NCBI GenBank assembly: GCA_000697475.1
Contig: JNEU01000762.1
Location: 29,121 to 93,120, forward strand
From: Lichtheimia corymbifera B2541
Lineage: Eukaryota; Mucoromycota; Mucoromycetes; Mucorales; Lichtheimiaceae
DNA: 64,000 bases
Direction of reading: 5' to 3'
Shown here: positions 1 to 12,304 of the stretch, piece after piece
Layout of the letters: each line of letters opens with the position of its first letter
Position numbering within the stretch: position 1 is the stretch's first letter
Made by a program: the position numbers and the translations under genes
Notes under the pieces: model-generated
Seen by the model: only the letters and a program-made list of their open reading frames with translations
Told to the model about the DNA's origin: nothing
Databases searched by the model: none

Positions 1-868
1 GCCACAGACGACCATGGTCAGCGGTGTATTGCAAATCTAAAACATATCATTAGGGTCTCAACCAATAGGGTGATAAAAGCACATACCAAATCCAACAAGG
101 TCTCTTTTGTTTGCCCTGCGATGGAATAGATTGTGATCTTGATATTGAATAATAACATTTCTCCCAACTTGGTGCGCACTTGAGATATCAGAGCCTTCGA
201 TTTACGATCAAGCTATATTCCAAAAGGGATCAGCCATTGTGGGTGTACATTGTTGCAATGATGCTTACCTCTTGCCAAAGACGGTATTTCTCATCTTCAT
301 CCATATCATCCACATCATCTTCAATATTGACCACAGCAGCGACATGGATTTCATCGCCATCCCGTAGCATTGTTCCCATGGCCCAATTCATTGCATAAGT
401 GCTTTCTTCGCCAAAATCGCATGCCATCAGATACTTTCTTGACTTGGTGACGGGTCGATTTGGAGAAGTGCCATAACTAAAGTTGACGACGATGCGATCG
501 GGTTCTGTCACAGTCATGGGTGGATCTGAAAAGACGAGTTCTGGAGGACGTGCAGCAGCTGATATGGACTTTTTGCGAGCTGGCATATGTTGGTCGTCGT
601 CTAGTAGGATTTGTCGGTTGCGTTCAGTGATACGAAACAACTCAGGGTCGCGTAACTCCAAGTCGTCCTCATAATAGTCGTCGTCGTCCGAGTAATGTGG
701 ATACATGCCGGCCTCTACCAAGTCATCGTCGGATGAATCATCGTCGTCACCACTAATCTTGTTGGGGTCTCGTTTAGCGACAATGACAGCTTCTTTGACT
801 CGTCGATCCTCTTCAGTGTCACGATTCAGTTCTTCAATTTCTTGGGCAAGGAGTGCATCAAGGTCCAT
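1..868 (-). CDS. universal stress protein (USP) domain protein, 3' end outside window
   Basis: Exons on the minus strand: 868-269, 194-87 and 36-1 (continuing beyond base 1); the junctions are in frame with GTAAGC and GTATGT donors. The N-terminal ~120 residues are acidic and low-complexity (runs of Asp/Ser), followed by a USP alpha/beta domain starting near 'RKYLMACDFGEESTYAMNW', the usual first beta strand and nucleotide-site helix of UspA-like proteins. Exon 2 encodes the strand-helix unit with 'MLLFNIKITIYSIAG', and exon 3 reads 'ICNTPLTMVVCG', the typical next strand. USP proteins bind ATP or act as stress-response adaptors; the specific role here is unknown. The ATG at 868 is chosen because it opens the reading frame just after a stop-rich region. 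The C-terminal nucleotide loop lies outside the window, so ATP binding cannot be judged. Confidence 0.85.
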
Positions 869-1369
869 TGCTGTTGACTGTTGTGTGTGTACGAGGAATA
901 AGGACCAGTAGAATGGGAGAGAAAAGGTGTGAGCCTAAATAAAATCACACGCGCATATACACACCCACCCACCCACACCACCCCACATCCCACATCACCC
1001 ACATATATCTATATCTATATAGAATGAAGATATAAAAGGAGGAGGTTTATGATATCAACTTACGCGTGGATTGGAAGGTGTTTGAAAGCTGACCTTCATA
1101 TTGAATGAATGCGGATACTTTTAAGCAGATGCAGACACAGACACTTCTCACAGGTACAATGGAGAGAGAAAGGGAAAGTAAGATTGTTTAGCAGGAGAAT
1201 GACCTTTCCTTTCTGGGAGATGCGGGTGCTCATTGGGTTGGCAAATGAATGTTTTCGGCCATGTCCTGCCTGATTCTTTCTTCTTTTCTCCTCCCCCTTT
1301 TCTCTTATCGTAGCAGTCTTTTTCTTCTTTGTCTAAAGTCCTTGCTTTCATATCTATATATATCCTCTT
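869..1369. promoter_or_regulatory. divergent intergenic region between USP gene and Yippee gene
   Basis: About 500 bp between two divergently transcribed genes. It contains a C/A-rich tract of CCCACC repeats (about 955-1000) and pyrimidine-rich stretches before the Yippee start, as in many fungal promoters. No conserved coding frame was seen; open frames here are short and lack codon structure. Confidence 0.4.
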
Positions 1370-2010
1370 ATGGGTCTCAAATACAGATTGTTTCTTGAAG
1401 GCAATACCATCTATGGTTGCATTAATTGTAAAACACACCTTTCCACAAGCGACGCTATTCTCTCAAGGGTACATACATACAACCAACTACAACCATCATC
1501 ATCACCCTATTAACTCTAACCCCATGGCTCTTTTTTTATAGCAATTTCAAGGGCAACATGGGCAAGCTTATCTCTTTGACCGTGTGTGAGTATATACACA
1601 TGATATGCGAAGAAAAGAAAAAAGCTCATATGCAATGAAGGGTGAATATTATCGAAGGCGTAGCCGAAGAACGAGAAATGGTAACGGGTATTCACACCGT
1701 CAAGGATATATCATGCATCAGGTGCAATACTACGCTGGGTTGGATTTATGTAAGTTCCGTTCACACAACCATGTACACACACACACACACACACTTGTTC
1801 TCCGCCCATCATCATCATCATCGTCATTTTCTCGGATCACCCACCCACACACACACACACACATAAACCCCTTGCTTTTCCCGGTTTCTCCTCCTCCTTG
1901 ATAAATAACGCATCATTTTGGGATAGATTCGAGCACATAGCGCTGAAAACAAGTACAAAGAAGGAAAATGTATTCTAGAACGGAAATTGCTTGTGAACAA
2001 TGTATGCTGA
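1370..2010 (+). CDS. Yippee-family zinc-binding protein
   Basis: Four exons: 1370-1468, 1542-1585, 1641-1749, 1927-2010, giving 111 aa, the usual size for Yippee/YPEL proteins. The protein starts MGLKYRLFLEG and carries the two CxxC pairs of the Yippee zinc fold: 'YGCINCKTHLST' near residue 17 and 'ISCIRCNTTLGW' near residue 80. Other family landmarks are 'FQGQHGQAYLFDRV', 'AEEREMVTGIHTV' and 'KYKEGKCILE'. The single zinc ion joins two beta sheets in a cereblon-like fold. Family members are linked to cell-cycle and growth control, but the biochemical role is not settled. Intron 3 contains a (CA)n microsatellite. All exon phases agree, so the model is firm. Confidence 0.9.
1774..1862. repeat. 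(CA)n microsatellites in Yippee intron 3
   Basis: Two CA dinucleotide runs (about 1774-1794 and 1846-1862) separated by a CAT-rich stretch, all inside the third Yippee intron. Likely variable in length between strains. Confidence 0.7.
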
Positions 2011-2107
2011 TTGCGTGATAACGACACTATGCTATACGGCCTGCATGGCAACGATCATCACCGAGCAATGATATTATGTGTATATAACCCCCTAGTCCGG
2101 CGACTCT

Positions 2108-2227
2108 CTACCACGAATTTGCTTGTTCGACTTCATCCAGTTTCTTTGCGTGCTTATTGACGAGTTCCATGAGACTATCAATATTCATCTTGTCTGTTTC
2201 CAAGCCCATCTTCTTGCCATCACCTAT

Positions 2228-2260
<33 letters not shown>

Positions 2261-2571
2261 ACGATGTTAGCGTATCCCTTTTGGATTAAACTTGTTTTGC
2301 TTGCATGATACATTACGATAGACGACATCGATACGTGATGGTGCTTTTGCATCCTGAAGGAATTGTGTGCTGATTTTTATTGCCGGGTTGATTTTACGGG
2401 TTTCATCTGTGTTGACACGGTTCAAGAATAGCCTACAATACAACAATATCAGGGTCAGGTTGCATAGCAACGGTGCTGTTGTTGGAGGAATGATACACAC
2501 CTTGAAGCTTTGGAAGCCTTGTTGAATGGTGCCAATGCGACCTTGATTTCGGTAATTTGCTTGACGAGCAT
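2108..2571 (-). CDS. mitochondrial large-subunit ribosomal protein mL53
   Basis: Three exons on the minus strand: 2571-2501, 2432-2317, 2223-2108, giving 100 aa. It begins MLVKQITEIKVALAPFN and continues with 'NPAIKISTQFLQDAKAPSR' and 'DGKKMGLETDKMNIDSLMEL', matching the mL53 family (MRPL53 in animals, Mrpl44 in yeast). The fold is thioredoxin-like and the protein is a structural part of the mitochondrial 54S/39S large ribosomal subunit. Phases at both introns are consistent, with (CA)n/(TA)n repeats in the second intron. The gene is divergent from OLA1 with only about 250 bp between start codons, so the two probably share a promoter region. The family call is by motif memory; I could not run a profile search. 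Confidence 0.8.
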
Positions 2572-2824
2572 GGTTGTGTTAATGTTGGAATCGGGAAACA
2601 GGCGGTGACAAAAAGAGAAACGAGGGTGGTGGAGAGAGACACACAGAAAAAGGTTGCCGTCACAAGACCGACTCGCTAAAATTTGATGTTTTTCTGTTGG
2701 CGGCGGATATAGGGAACGACACTCTTTTTTTTTTCCTCTCCTCCTAGTCATTCACTTGAGGTACGCCTATTGTTGACACACGATCGACCCATGAGAGACA
2801 TCTATTGACATGTAGTTCATAGTC

Positions 2825-4190
2825 ATGCCACCAAAGAAAGCCGTCAAAGAAGAAAAGCTCTTGCTTGGTCGTCCTTCCAACAACTTGAAGATCGGTGTCG
2901 TCGGCCTTCCAAACGTTGGCAAGTCGACCTTTTTCAACGCCTTGACAAAGTCCTCAGCAGCTGCAGAGAACTATCCTTTCTGTACCATCGGTATGACAGC
3001 ACTCTATTCACAACTCACTCGGCATCATTTGCGATCCGAGTAGCCCAACATATACACACTCACTCACCGACACTATCGATTTGGATTTGGCATCATAGAT
3101 CCCGAAGAGTCACGTGTCGCCGTGCCTGATGAACGCTTTGACTGGCTTTGCCAACACTACAAGCCTGCCAAGGAAATCCCTGCCTTTGTATGTTTATTGG
3201 TAAAAGAAGGGGCCCTTCATGATCTAACACCTTTTTTTATTCTAGTTGACTGTCATTGATATTGCTGGTTTGGTCAAGGGTGCTGCTAGTGGTGCTGGTC
3301 TTGGTAACGCTTTCTTGTCTCACATCAAGGCTGTCGATGCCATCTACCACGTCGTTCGTGCTTTCGATGAGCCTGATGTCACTCACGTCGAAGGTGATCT
3401 TGATCCCGTCCGTGATATGGAGATTATCCACGAAGAATTGCGTTTGAAGGATGAGGAATTCTTGGCAAAGAACGTCAATGAACTCTCTGGTAGCGTCAAG
3501 CGCTTGGGCCATGGTGGTAATGCTGCTGATAAGGCCAAGAAGGAAGAATTTGCCGTCATCGAAAAGGTCTACGAATTTGTCAAGAGCGGCAAAGAAGTTC
3601 GTCACGGTACCTGGACCAACAAGGAGATTGAAATCATCAACACCCTTCATCTTATCACCGCCAAGCCTGTCATTTACCTTGCCAACGTCAGTGAAAAGGA
3701 TTACTTGCGCAAGAAGAACAAATGGTTGCCCAAGATCAAGGCCTGGATCGATGAGCACTCCCCTGGTGATCTTATGATTGCTTACTCTGGTGCTTTCGAG
3801 TTGAACATGTCTCTCATTGAATCTGAGGAGGAAAAGGAAAAGACCCTCAAGGAACTTGGTGCTCGTTCCATGTTGCCCAAGATCATTGTCGCCGGTTACA
3901 GCGCTTTGCAACTCATCTACTACTTCACTGGTGGTCCTGATGAAGTACGTGCCTGGACTATCCGTCGTTTGACTAAGGCTCCACAGGCTGCAGGTGTCAT
4001 TCACTCCGATTTCGAACGTGGTTTCATCATGGCCGAAGTCATGAAGTACAACGATTTGAAGGAATTAGGTAGTGAATCCGCTGTCAAGGCTAATGGCAAG
4101 TACATGCAAAAGGGTAAGGAGTATGTTGTTGAGGATGGCGACATCATCTACTTCAAGTTCAACGTCACTGCCTCTGGCAAGAAGAAATAG
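2825..4190 (+). CDS. OLA1: Obg-like ATPase 1 (YchF/OLA1 family)
   Basis: Three exons: 2825-2990, 3099-3187, 3246-4190, giving 399 aa, close to the roughly 395 aa usual for OLA1. The P-loop is 'GLPNVGKST' near residue 27. The G3-like 'DIAGLVKGA' opens exon 3. The family's altered nucleotide-specificity motif is seen as 'NVSEKD' (NxxE instead of NKxD, which gives ATP preference). A C-terminal TGS domain ('[28 protein letters not shown]') completes the protein. OLA1 is a cytosolic ATPase acting in translation and stress responses. Codon use is strongly biased to C-ending codons, as expected for high expression. A polyadenylation-like AATAAA lies at 4286. Confidence 0.96.
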
Positions 4191-6622
4191 ACTGCTTTAT
4201 CCCCCCTCCTCCTCCCATTTTCTTGTACCTTGCATATCGCTCTTCCTTTATTCCGCCAATCTTATTTCATCTCATGTCTACATTCAATAAACAATGAAGT
4301 CTCACAGGATGAGGCTTGTAGAATGGATATAGAACATCCGATTGTTATGACCTTTTGTTTTCGCCGAGGATTGAGTAAGATTTGCACCGTCGATCAACGG
4401 ATACTACTAACGACACCATAATACAACGTTCATGTGCTGCAAGGTACAAACGATCGACAACAAGGAAAGGAAGGAAAACGCCGAAAGGCATGTGCTCCTT
4501 ATTCACTATGCAGCTACGGAATGGAGCCGAACCAGGTCCTCGGAAAGTAGCCATTTGTTTATGATGTGCTGGGCGCTAAAAAGCGGCAGTACTTGTGTCT
4601 CCTCCATTTTAAATCACCTCTCTTTCCTGTCAATTTGAGGCAAAAAATGTTTCAAGAAGATCATCAAAGTGCGATCCATCAAAAATGGGGATGGATTCGT
4701 TTCCACCATGCGTGCGAATACTAAAACTGACAACTAGCAAAACAACAACAGTTGATGATTGATATAGGCAAATGAAACGACCTCGTGTGTGTGTGTGTGT
4801 GTGTGCATCCTGTTACATAAATGCAAAAAGTGAGATATGATATGCGTACACAATTTCGTCAGGTTTACGTACACGCATGTATGGTTTGGCGTCACTTTGC
4901 CTTTAATCGCGCGATAGCAAAGCCTTCATGCATGCATCCAACTTCATCTTGAGGCCAAAAGGGTTGGGATTTTTTACCTTTTTCTTTAGCGAATTGCTTG
5001 AGCAATGTATCATGCAAGTATATCCCGCTATCCGATAGTCTTTGTTGGAATGCATCAGTAATACAATTTGATTATCATAATCATCTGCTGGGGTTATGCC
5101 GGAGGAACATCGTTGCATGCATATTGCGTTTGCTGGTTGACAGTATTGTTTTTATCCACTACATATGTCAGGAGAAATTGAAAAAGTTACAATGAGTGGA
5201 CGTGTGGGCGGACATCACATTGTTGTCGTCAGATTATCATGCAGCATATGATAGATGAAAGCCCATCAATGCATGTTGTGCCTAACAAAACGATAAAGCA
5301 GAGTAAACTGAAAAAGAGGTGGGGGCTGGGGAAGAGAGAGGAGAAGAAAAAACGCACGGGCCTTTAACTACATAGAGAGTGTTCTCGAAAAGCAACTTTG
5401 AACAACAATATGCGCGTGTACCCTGTTTCGAGAAGCCTCTTCACCCCCTTCTTTGGTCTCTTTCAGAATTTACCCCCTTGCTTCTAGATCTTCCAACACG
5501 CTGCATTTGGTATATGCATAAAGGCACTTTGAGGATCACTTTACGCGCAGCTGTCATTATTACCTTTTGGATTCGGCATCATACACGCACACGCTTTTGG
5601 GCGTCAAGGAGTTGTGAGTGTGTGTGTGCATGAATATGGAATGCAGCATGGGAAAGGAAATAAAAGTGAGCATCGATTTAACCAATCGATCTGCATTAAA
5701 CTCATTCTATTTGGTCCAAAGAAACGGGTTACGGCAAGCTTTGCTCTGCTGTTCCGCTTGTTTGATATAAACAAAACATAACCCAAAGGCGGATCGATCC
5801 ATCACTTTGGCTAAATAAGGTGCTTCGCCCGAATCAGCGGGGAGGGTGTGTAGCCTTTCATGGTGAGCATAGTATCATGGCTGCAACACTGACATGCTAT
5901 GTATATGCTTCACTTACACTACCACTCTGTTTGCTGTGTGTTTTCCCTTTTTAAGTTTCAACGAGAGGATGATCACATTGTAAGCTCCCAAAAGTCAGTT
6001 TCATAAGCGTACAACTGTTTCAACATGATGTACGCGCTCACACGCATCACGGTCGGCACATTCACATAACGTTTGACATATCCTTTGTGCTGTCATCATG
6101 TCATCCAACAGATTGACGGGAGCCTACTACTACATCATGGTGTAGTAACCATGTTTCTGAAATGTAAAAGCTGCAGTTTTGGATAATTTAATCTTGTTCC
6201 CCCTTAATCTCAAATTATGCATGATGCAATCAATGGCTTAAACGGCCTCACTCATATTGCTGGAAAGCAAATCGACCTTGTATTTATTGGATGAGCCGTG
6301 AACGTAAAATTGTCGTGTGGTACATATAATTATAGTGACCCTGATATTAAACATACATGTTGACATATGAAAATCGGTACTGGTTGCAAAGAATGGAATG
6401 GCTGGAAGGAGCAGGGACGTGAGGTGGAAATAATGCAAATATAAAGGTGTCGTACTACTAATATTGTGAAGCAATAACCCATGTTGTAGTTCCTATCACT
6501 TTTTCTGCGCATGGAAACGAGTGTCAGTGTTGTTGGATGTTGCGTGTTTTTTCTCTCCCACCAAAAATAGGCGAATTGCTGTATACGTGAATGTGTGTGC
6601 GTGTGTGTATATATGCAGGCCA
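4191..6622. other. 2.4-kb stretch with no supported gene
   Basis: Besides the OLA1 3' UTR (AATAAA at 4286-4291), I found no reading frame with codon structure, no tRNA-like A/B boxes and no long repeat. A (GT)n microsatellite lies at 4785-4805 and a short GT/CA run near 6590-6612. Open frames here are under 100 codons and start at arbitrary sites. A non-coding RNA cannot be excluded. Confidence 0.5.
4785..4805. repeat. (GT)n microsatellite
   Basis: Ten uninterrupted GT dinucleotides downstream of OLA1; visible directly. Confidence 0.85.
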
Positions 6623-7475
6623 CTAGAGGGTGTTACGGATGTTGCGTTTGATAAAGGCTAATATCTCTGGTCCCCCACGACAAGCCCTTTCGGGTGCGAA
6701 AATGACGTCCTCGTGCATCAGAACGGATGAATGCCCTGAGACAGCATGGACACACATATGGCTTGATGCCTGTATGTACGCGTGTATGACGCTCCAAATC
6801 ATGGCGTCGTGCAAATGTACGTAAGCAATAGCCACATTCATGGGACTTTACGCCCCCGCCACCAACGGTAGTACTAGTGCTGCTGCTGCTGCTGCTGCTA
6901 CCGCTGCTGCTTGTGGAATGACGTCGTAAATGTGGTCGTTTCGCATTGCACTTGTCACTCGTAATATTGCTTGCATCAATGGATGATGGCGGTGATATCG
7001 TTGGGGATGTGAAGCGTCGATGGGTAAAAACACCATCACCTTCTTGTTTTTGTTTTCCTAATGACAATGTTGTCTCGCTGGTGCTTATACGAGTGGTAGA
7101 TATCATCATCATGCCAGCAGGGTTATCATCATCACCAGTGTTACTACAGCTGCTCGTGGGGAAAGGGGCATTGATCATGTGGAATTTGGTATCATCATCA
7201 CCATTGGCGTGCATCTTTTCAGCACCACAGGGTGACCATAAGGTTGTCATTGTATCTGGCGTTTGGGGGTCAAGCCATCGTGTAGTAGACTCGCTTGGCA
7301 TTTGAGACATTTTTGTGGTCGTGTCATAATACGGCTCCGATGCCATAGAGTAAATTGATGTCGATAAAGGCAATGGCTGATCCATATCAGAGATAATAGG
7401 ATGATGGATCCATCGTAGAGAAGAGGGTTGGTGTTGTTGGTGAGCTGATTGAAAAGGAGTAGGGGCATCCACCAT
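6623..7475 (-). CDS. two-finger C2H2-type transcription factor with a frameshift in the second finger
   Basis: The frame runs from ATG 7475 (MVDAPTPFQSAHQQ) through a long Ser/Thr/Pro/Gln-rich region, then a serine run, then 'HECGYCLRTFARRHDLERHTRVH', a perfect C2H2 finger, followed by a second finger 'CPCCLRAFIRSDARGRHFRT'. In related fungal factors the second finger ends HxxxxxC. Here the expected 'ERACRGGPEILAFIKR' tail is present, but in another frame beginning near 6690, where a CCC run appears to carry one extra C. Read literally the protein ends in an unrelated tail at 6633; the conserved tail would end at 6623. This family binds DNA in stress and developmental control. No target is deducible. 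Sequencing error, true mutation and recent pseudogenisation are all possible. Confidence 0.7.
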
Positions 7476-8079
7476 ATCGATAAGCAAATAGCTTTTGTTG
7501 ACTGTGGAAATGACGACAGAAATTGAAAGAGCACAAGAGAGAAAAGAAAGGTGTGGATAAGACAGTGGGCGGAGGCAAAAGTGAGAGAATAAAAGAGGCG
7601 GTGGTTTATATATTATTACAATATCCATGCAAATCAAAATACAAGTATATCTTAAGATCTACCAGGTCCAATAAGCTCTTTGCCATGCAGAATAATGCCA
7701 TTTCACTAAACCTAGTATGTATGTTCGATTTATATATACAAAAACACGTGAGATGACCGTACGCACAAATGGATGACACGCTAAGAATTTTGATTATGAG
7801 TTGATGAGTGGTCTTTGATATTGCTCCCACACAACACCAAAGGCTACAACAATATGTGTGTGTGGTCAGGGGTAAGGAAAAGGGACCTGTCGTATGACAG
7901 CAACATACACAACCCTCCTCTTTGGCATTGTTTGACTACATTCCTTCATTTGGATTTCCATCCCGAGGCCTGTGGTCGTCTCGATAAACATAATTATTTC
8001 AGTACAAGTTTCATCATGATGATCGATCGGATCGCACACACACGTTCTTGATATCGTTTTTATTCCTCATATGTCAAGA
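7476..8079. other. intergenic stretch, no gene seen
   Basis: Upstream region of the C2H2 factor and 3' flank of the oligopeptidase gene. A/T-rich, with a TATA-like element (tttatatatt) near 7605. No frame with coding character. Confidence 0.4.
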
Positions 8080-10986
8080 TTATACAGTTAACAAGCCAGT
8101 ATGGCGTAGTAAAGCACGGACATCTACATCTTCACGACCTCTAAACTGCTTCCACACTTCTTTGGGAGGAGTGCCACCCCCAAGCGCCAAGACAGTGTCG
8201 CGATAGCGTGATCCAATTTCAGCAATAGCTTGCTTTCCACCCTTTGCACCAGCCTCCTCAAATGCTGCGTATGCATCGGCAGAGTATGTTTCTGACCACT
8301 TGTAGCTATAAACAAGAGCACATTGGATATAAGCACATTGATCTTTTTCTCCTGCGTTCTATTTTTTCTCCATTCACATAGCCTATAACCCACCTGTAGT
8401 AGCCAGCACTATAAGCACCACCAAAGATGTGCATAAAACTGCAAAGGAATCGATCCTCCGGCAAACGTGGTATCAATGTAGTTTCGCGTGCAATATCGGC
8501 ATCAATGTCAAACACGGTAGGCTCATCAGCAGACTGAGGCGGCTTGAAGCTCGAATGCAGGGTCATGTCCACTTTGGAGAAATGAAGCTATCATCACAAT
8601 CGTCAATATGTATATGCGTGTGTGAGAGACAGTTGATGTGCAGTGTAAATCATTCTATCCTTACCTGACGCAACATCGCCATACCACTTAGGAACTCACG
8701 ATTCTTGACAAGTGCATCAATCATATCCTTTGGCATAGGGTTGCCTGTTTTGTAATGACCCGATAAACGCTCAAGCCATTCAGGTTCACTGCAAAAGTTC
8801 TCCATAAACTGTGATGCGACCTACGACAATGTATGTGTGAGAGAATGATTTTTTTAACTCATCCTTTTCCTACCTCGACGAAATCCCACTCGATACCATT
8901 GACACCGGATGCATCTGGGTAGTCCACTCGGGTCATCATCTTGATAACAAGGGTAAGTCAGTGATCCAAATAAAAGGGGACTGTATCAAGGATAAGCTCA
9001 CATGTTGTAGACAATGACCAAATTCATGGAACAAGGTCTCTACGTCTCGGAATTTCATCAAGGAAGGTTCTTGTGGGGAACGGGGCGACGGCTGATTACA
9101 GATCAAGTATGCTAAAGCCACGAGGAAACCATGATGTGTCAATAAACGATTCAACCAAGAACAGGAACAAAGAATACGTTACCAACAGGTAAAGTGACCT
9201 CGCCATTCGAGTGCTTGGTTCGAGTGGTGACAGTGTCCATCCATGCACCGCTTCTCTTTTCCGAAGGTCTGGAATAAAAGTCGCCATAAAAGTAGGCCTT
9301 CACCTTCCCGTTTTCGGATACCTTGAAAACCTTGACATCCTCATGCCAACGGGTGATTCCCAAATTGGTCATCTCATCAGGGGCCAGTTCCTGTACTTGA
9401 ATACCCAGCACCTCATTCGCCACGTCGAATAATCCTTGTAACACCTTGGGGAATGCAAAGTACTCGGAAATGGTCTCTTCGTCAAACTTGAATAAAGCCT
9501 TGCGATATTGTTCAGAGACATAGCCCGTGTCCCATGGTGCAAGAGGACCTTTTTGTTGCAAAGTCTCAGCAGCAAATTGTTCCAATGCCTTGACTTCGTC
9601 GCGTGCACGTGCAATGGACGACGTAAACAAACTGTCCAAGAGTTGTTCGGCTGTTGACACGCTCTCTGCCATCTTGACTGAAAGGGATAATTCCGCATGC
9701 GACTTGTAACCTAACAACTCGGCCTTCTTTTGTCGCAAATCGAGAATCTCATTGATCACTGGCTCATTGTTCAACTCTGCAGTCGAGGCCTTGGTAATAT
9801 TGGCTCGATATACCTAAGCAACCATGCGTCAGTTTACTGTTTGTTTGTTGTCTTTTCCCCCTCTTTCTCGCTCTCTCCTTTGTCCTTTGTTACCTCCTCA
9901 CGAAGGGCACGGTTGCTGCAATTCATCATGAATGGACCATAAATGGGATAATCCAATGTAATACAGTAGCCATCTTCGCCAAGTCGTTCACCATTGGCTT
10001 TAAGAGTAGCCAAAAACGCATCGGAGCATCCTTCCAATTCAGCCTTATCTTTGACCACACGCTTGTAAGCCTTGGTACCATCCAGCACATTATTGTTGAA
10101 AGTGAGTGATAGTTGTGACAGACGCTCTGAGATTTCATTGAACTGCTTCTTCTCGGGGGAATTCTCTGGAAGACCGATGCCTGCATTCTTCATACTACGA
10201 ATCGCCTTGTCGACAATACGTTGTTGGACCTTGTCAAGCTTATTCCATTCACCGGATGATCTCAAGGCGTTAAGGGCGTTGTACTTTGGAACGGATTGAT
10301 TCATCAAAAGACCGAGTTTCACCACTTGGGGCTAAGATAGCATCCATGAGTATAATGGTGGCGGCCACGTGGACGGATGAACATGAGGATCAGCCTACCT
10401 GGATCTTTTCAAGAGATTCACGCAATTCAGGGGAGTTTTTGACGCCATTCAAATGCGAGAGAATGCCATAAGCCCGACCCAATTCATCCTCAAGAGCAGA
10501 TACTATATTACTCAACTATGAATACCCTCACATTTTCATCATCTTGACATAGGATACTTTACATTTTCCAATCGTTCCATCCCATGTAGGTTCGAATTGT
10601 TTCTCGAGTTGAAGGAATTCATCACGCACCGAGTTGATAAGTTGCTCAAAAGCAGGTACTGCCACCTCGGGTTTGCACTGGGAGAGCAAGGTCTCAAAGT
10701 CTGGAAACAGCTTCCACTGCACAAAAGGAGATTTTTTGTATGGCTTGATATCTTGAGTCACTGTAGCAAGAGAACGCGATCGTGGAAGCCATTGCATGGC
10801 ACCGGCACGGGACAAGGTCGAGTTAACAACGCCAGGAGCAGTAGTAGCAGTAGCTTTGTGACGAAGGTGAGTTGTCATTGTTCTTGTAGAAGACAAGGTG
10901 CGTCGATTAGAGCTGACATTGGGAGTAGAACGACGTGCTGATGCAACCCAACGAGCGATCGGATGTCGATTGACTGATCGGTACAT
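8080..10986 (-). CDS. M3-family zinc oligopeptidase (oligopeptidase A type), predicted mitochondrial
   Basis: Nine exons on the minus strand: 10986-10563, 10502-10399, 10331-9894, 9813-9183, 9111-9002, 8939-8874, 8820-8665, 8587-8394, 8305-8080; all phases agree and the product is 782 aa. The catalytic zinc site 'HEFGH' lies in exon 5, preceded by 'FRDVETLF', and the third ligand region 'GIEWDFVEVASQFMENF' follows in exons 6-7. The N-terminal ~90 residues are Arg/Ser/Thr-rich with almost no acidic residues (MYRSVNRHPIARWVASARR), a strong mitochondrial presequence. 'LLGYKSHAELSLSVKMAES' and 'AYLICNQPSPRSPQEP' fit the PrlC/OpdA and plant organellar oligopeptidase branch rather than mitochondrial intermediate peptidase. 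Expected role: degradation of short peptides, including cleaved presequences, in the matrix. I prefer the ATG at 10986 over an upstream in-frame ATG because it starts the presequence. Confidence 0.93.
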
Positions 10987-11779
10987 GGTGGAGGAGTGGA
11001 GAAAGGTTGAGTTGCTGGGCAACGGCTGTGAATGTTTTCTTTCATCACCGCATAGCAAGGGCCGACATAGATACGTTAATGCTTGAACGACTTGTAATGC
11101 ATCACACTCTGTAGAATGATTATGCTGTGTTATATTCGAAATAAAGCACAATTAGCTTGATGATAAGCTACCATCCTCTTTCTCATGTCAATTTCTTCTT
11201 TCAGCTTTCAAATGAACATACGATAATGCATTCTTCAGGCACCAGTCCATGAACAATCAACGCACGTGATCTTTTATCTTACACATTGCACAAATACAAG
11301 CCCTGAAACTATCTTCTCTGAAGCAATTCGATGAGAATTGACATGTATAATTGATACACACGCAAATCTTATAGGATGTTGATGATACATGAAAGGCATG
11401 TTATGTACAAGTCAATCGATCCAGGGAGCGACGCCCCTTCGGTTATGGTATAATATAGCCTTACTATGGAGCAAGAAGAAGAGAAACCATCCTTGACCTA
11501 TCACAATGAGTCACCCTCCTGTAACATTTCAGGCTAAAACGATAGTTTATTACACATTATACATACGTCTTTGTTGTAGACTTGTAACCAGTAACAAGGA
11601 CATATTTGTTCCACCAAATCCATTCGCCTGGATCCAATTAACTCTTATCTCTCTTTTTACAATTCTCTTTTGGCTTTATCACTTTCTCAGATCCAGCCCC
11701 TCTTCCTCTACTCTCTCTCTCTCTCTCTTCTTTCTTCCCCGCACTTTTTTTTTCTTATCATACTGGCTTCTCGGTGATC
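10987..11779. promoter_or_regulatory. divergent intergenic region
   Basis: About 800 bp between the oligopeptidase (-) and the orphan gene (+). It ends in a long CT-rich tract (about 11695-11755) directly before the orphan ATG, typical of fungal core promoters. No other gene seen. Confidence 0.4.
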
Positions 11780-12304
11780 ATGGAAACGCAATCGGTCTGG
11801 CGACGCGGTCATTTTCTCTTTGATGTACATAGTGGTGGACACCCATTTACCAATTCGTCAGGCACAGGTGAACGGGTTTCTCCTGATCTGCCCATGCCCA
11901 CCACTAGTCAAGGTTGCACTGCCATGACAACGACACTTGCTCTTGATCACGGACTGATATACCACAACCCGACATTGCCATTGGAATCGGTCAGCTCTCC
12001 CACGACGATACGACGACCTTTTGTTCGCTTTCCACCTTTCCAAAGTCACTATGATCATGGTTTGCCTATGTATCAAGGCGGCGATTTTGATTCGTTCTTT
12101 GCAGATAAGGAGAGAGAACAACCTGTATTTGGTGGTGAACATAACGAAGTATTCCGCATTTGCCCATCATCAATACATAAAACAACAACGACAACGACGA
12201 CGAATAGTGATCCTCATCATTATCGACTCAAGACCCCTGAAAAAAGGGAATCGTCAACTGACTCATCGGATGATGATTACAGCCACAAACGACCCAAGAT
12301 CTAG
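11780..12304 (+). CDS. orphan protein with C-terminal basic nuclear signal
   Basis: Single-exon frame of 174 aa starting METQSVWRRGHFLFDV, just downstream of a pyrimidine-rich promoter tract. I recognise no domain. The protein is rich in Pro, His, Ser and Thr, contains a Thr run encoded by ACA/ACG repeats, and ends in a Ser/Asp cluster followed by 'YSHKRPKI', which resembles a short nuclear localisation signal. The 3' flank contains CAA/CAG repeats that lie outside the frame. It could be a small nuclear regulator; function unknown. An upstream in-frame ATG at 11774 adds two residues. Confidence 0.5.
   Translation: METQSVWRRGHFLFDVHSGGHPFTNSSGTGERVSPDLPMPTTSQGCTAMTTTLALDHGLIYHNPTLPLESVSSPTTIRRPFVRFPPFQSHYDHGLPMYQGGDFDSFFADKEREQPVFGGEHNEVFRICPSSIHKTTTTTTTNSDPHHYRLKTPEKRESSTDSSDDDYSHKRPKI

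Noticed and set aside
3237..4004. Long reverse-strand frame of 255 codons across OLA1 exon 3
   Set aside because: It is the antisense shadow of a strongly codon-biased, highly conserved gene; the composition follows from the sense codons.
4191..6622. tRNA or snRNA genes in the gene-poor stretch
   Set aside because: No matching A and B boxes or cloverleaf pairing found by eye; snoRNA-like TGATGA/CTGA pairs are too common to call.
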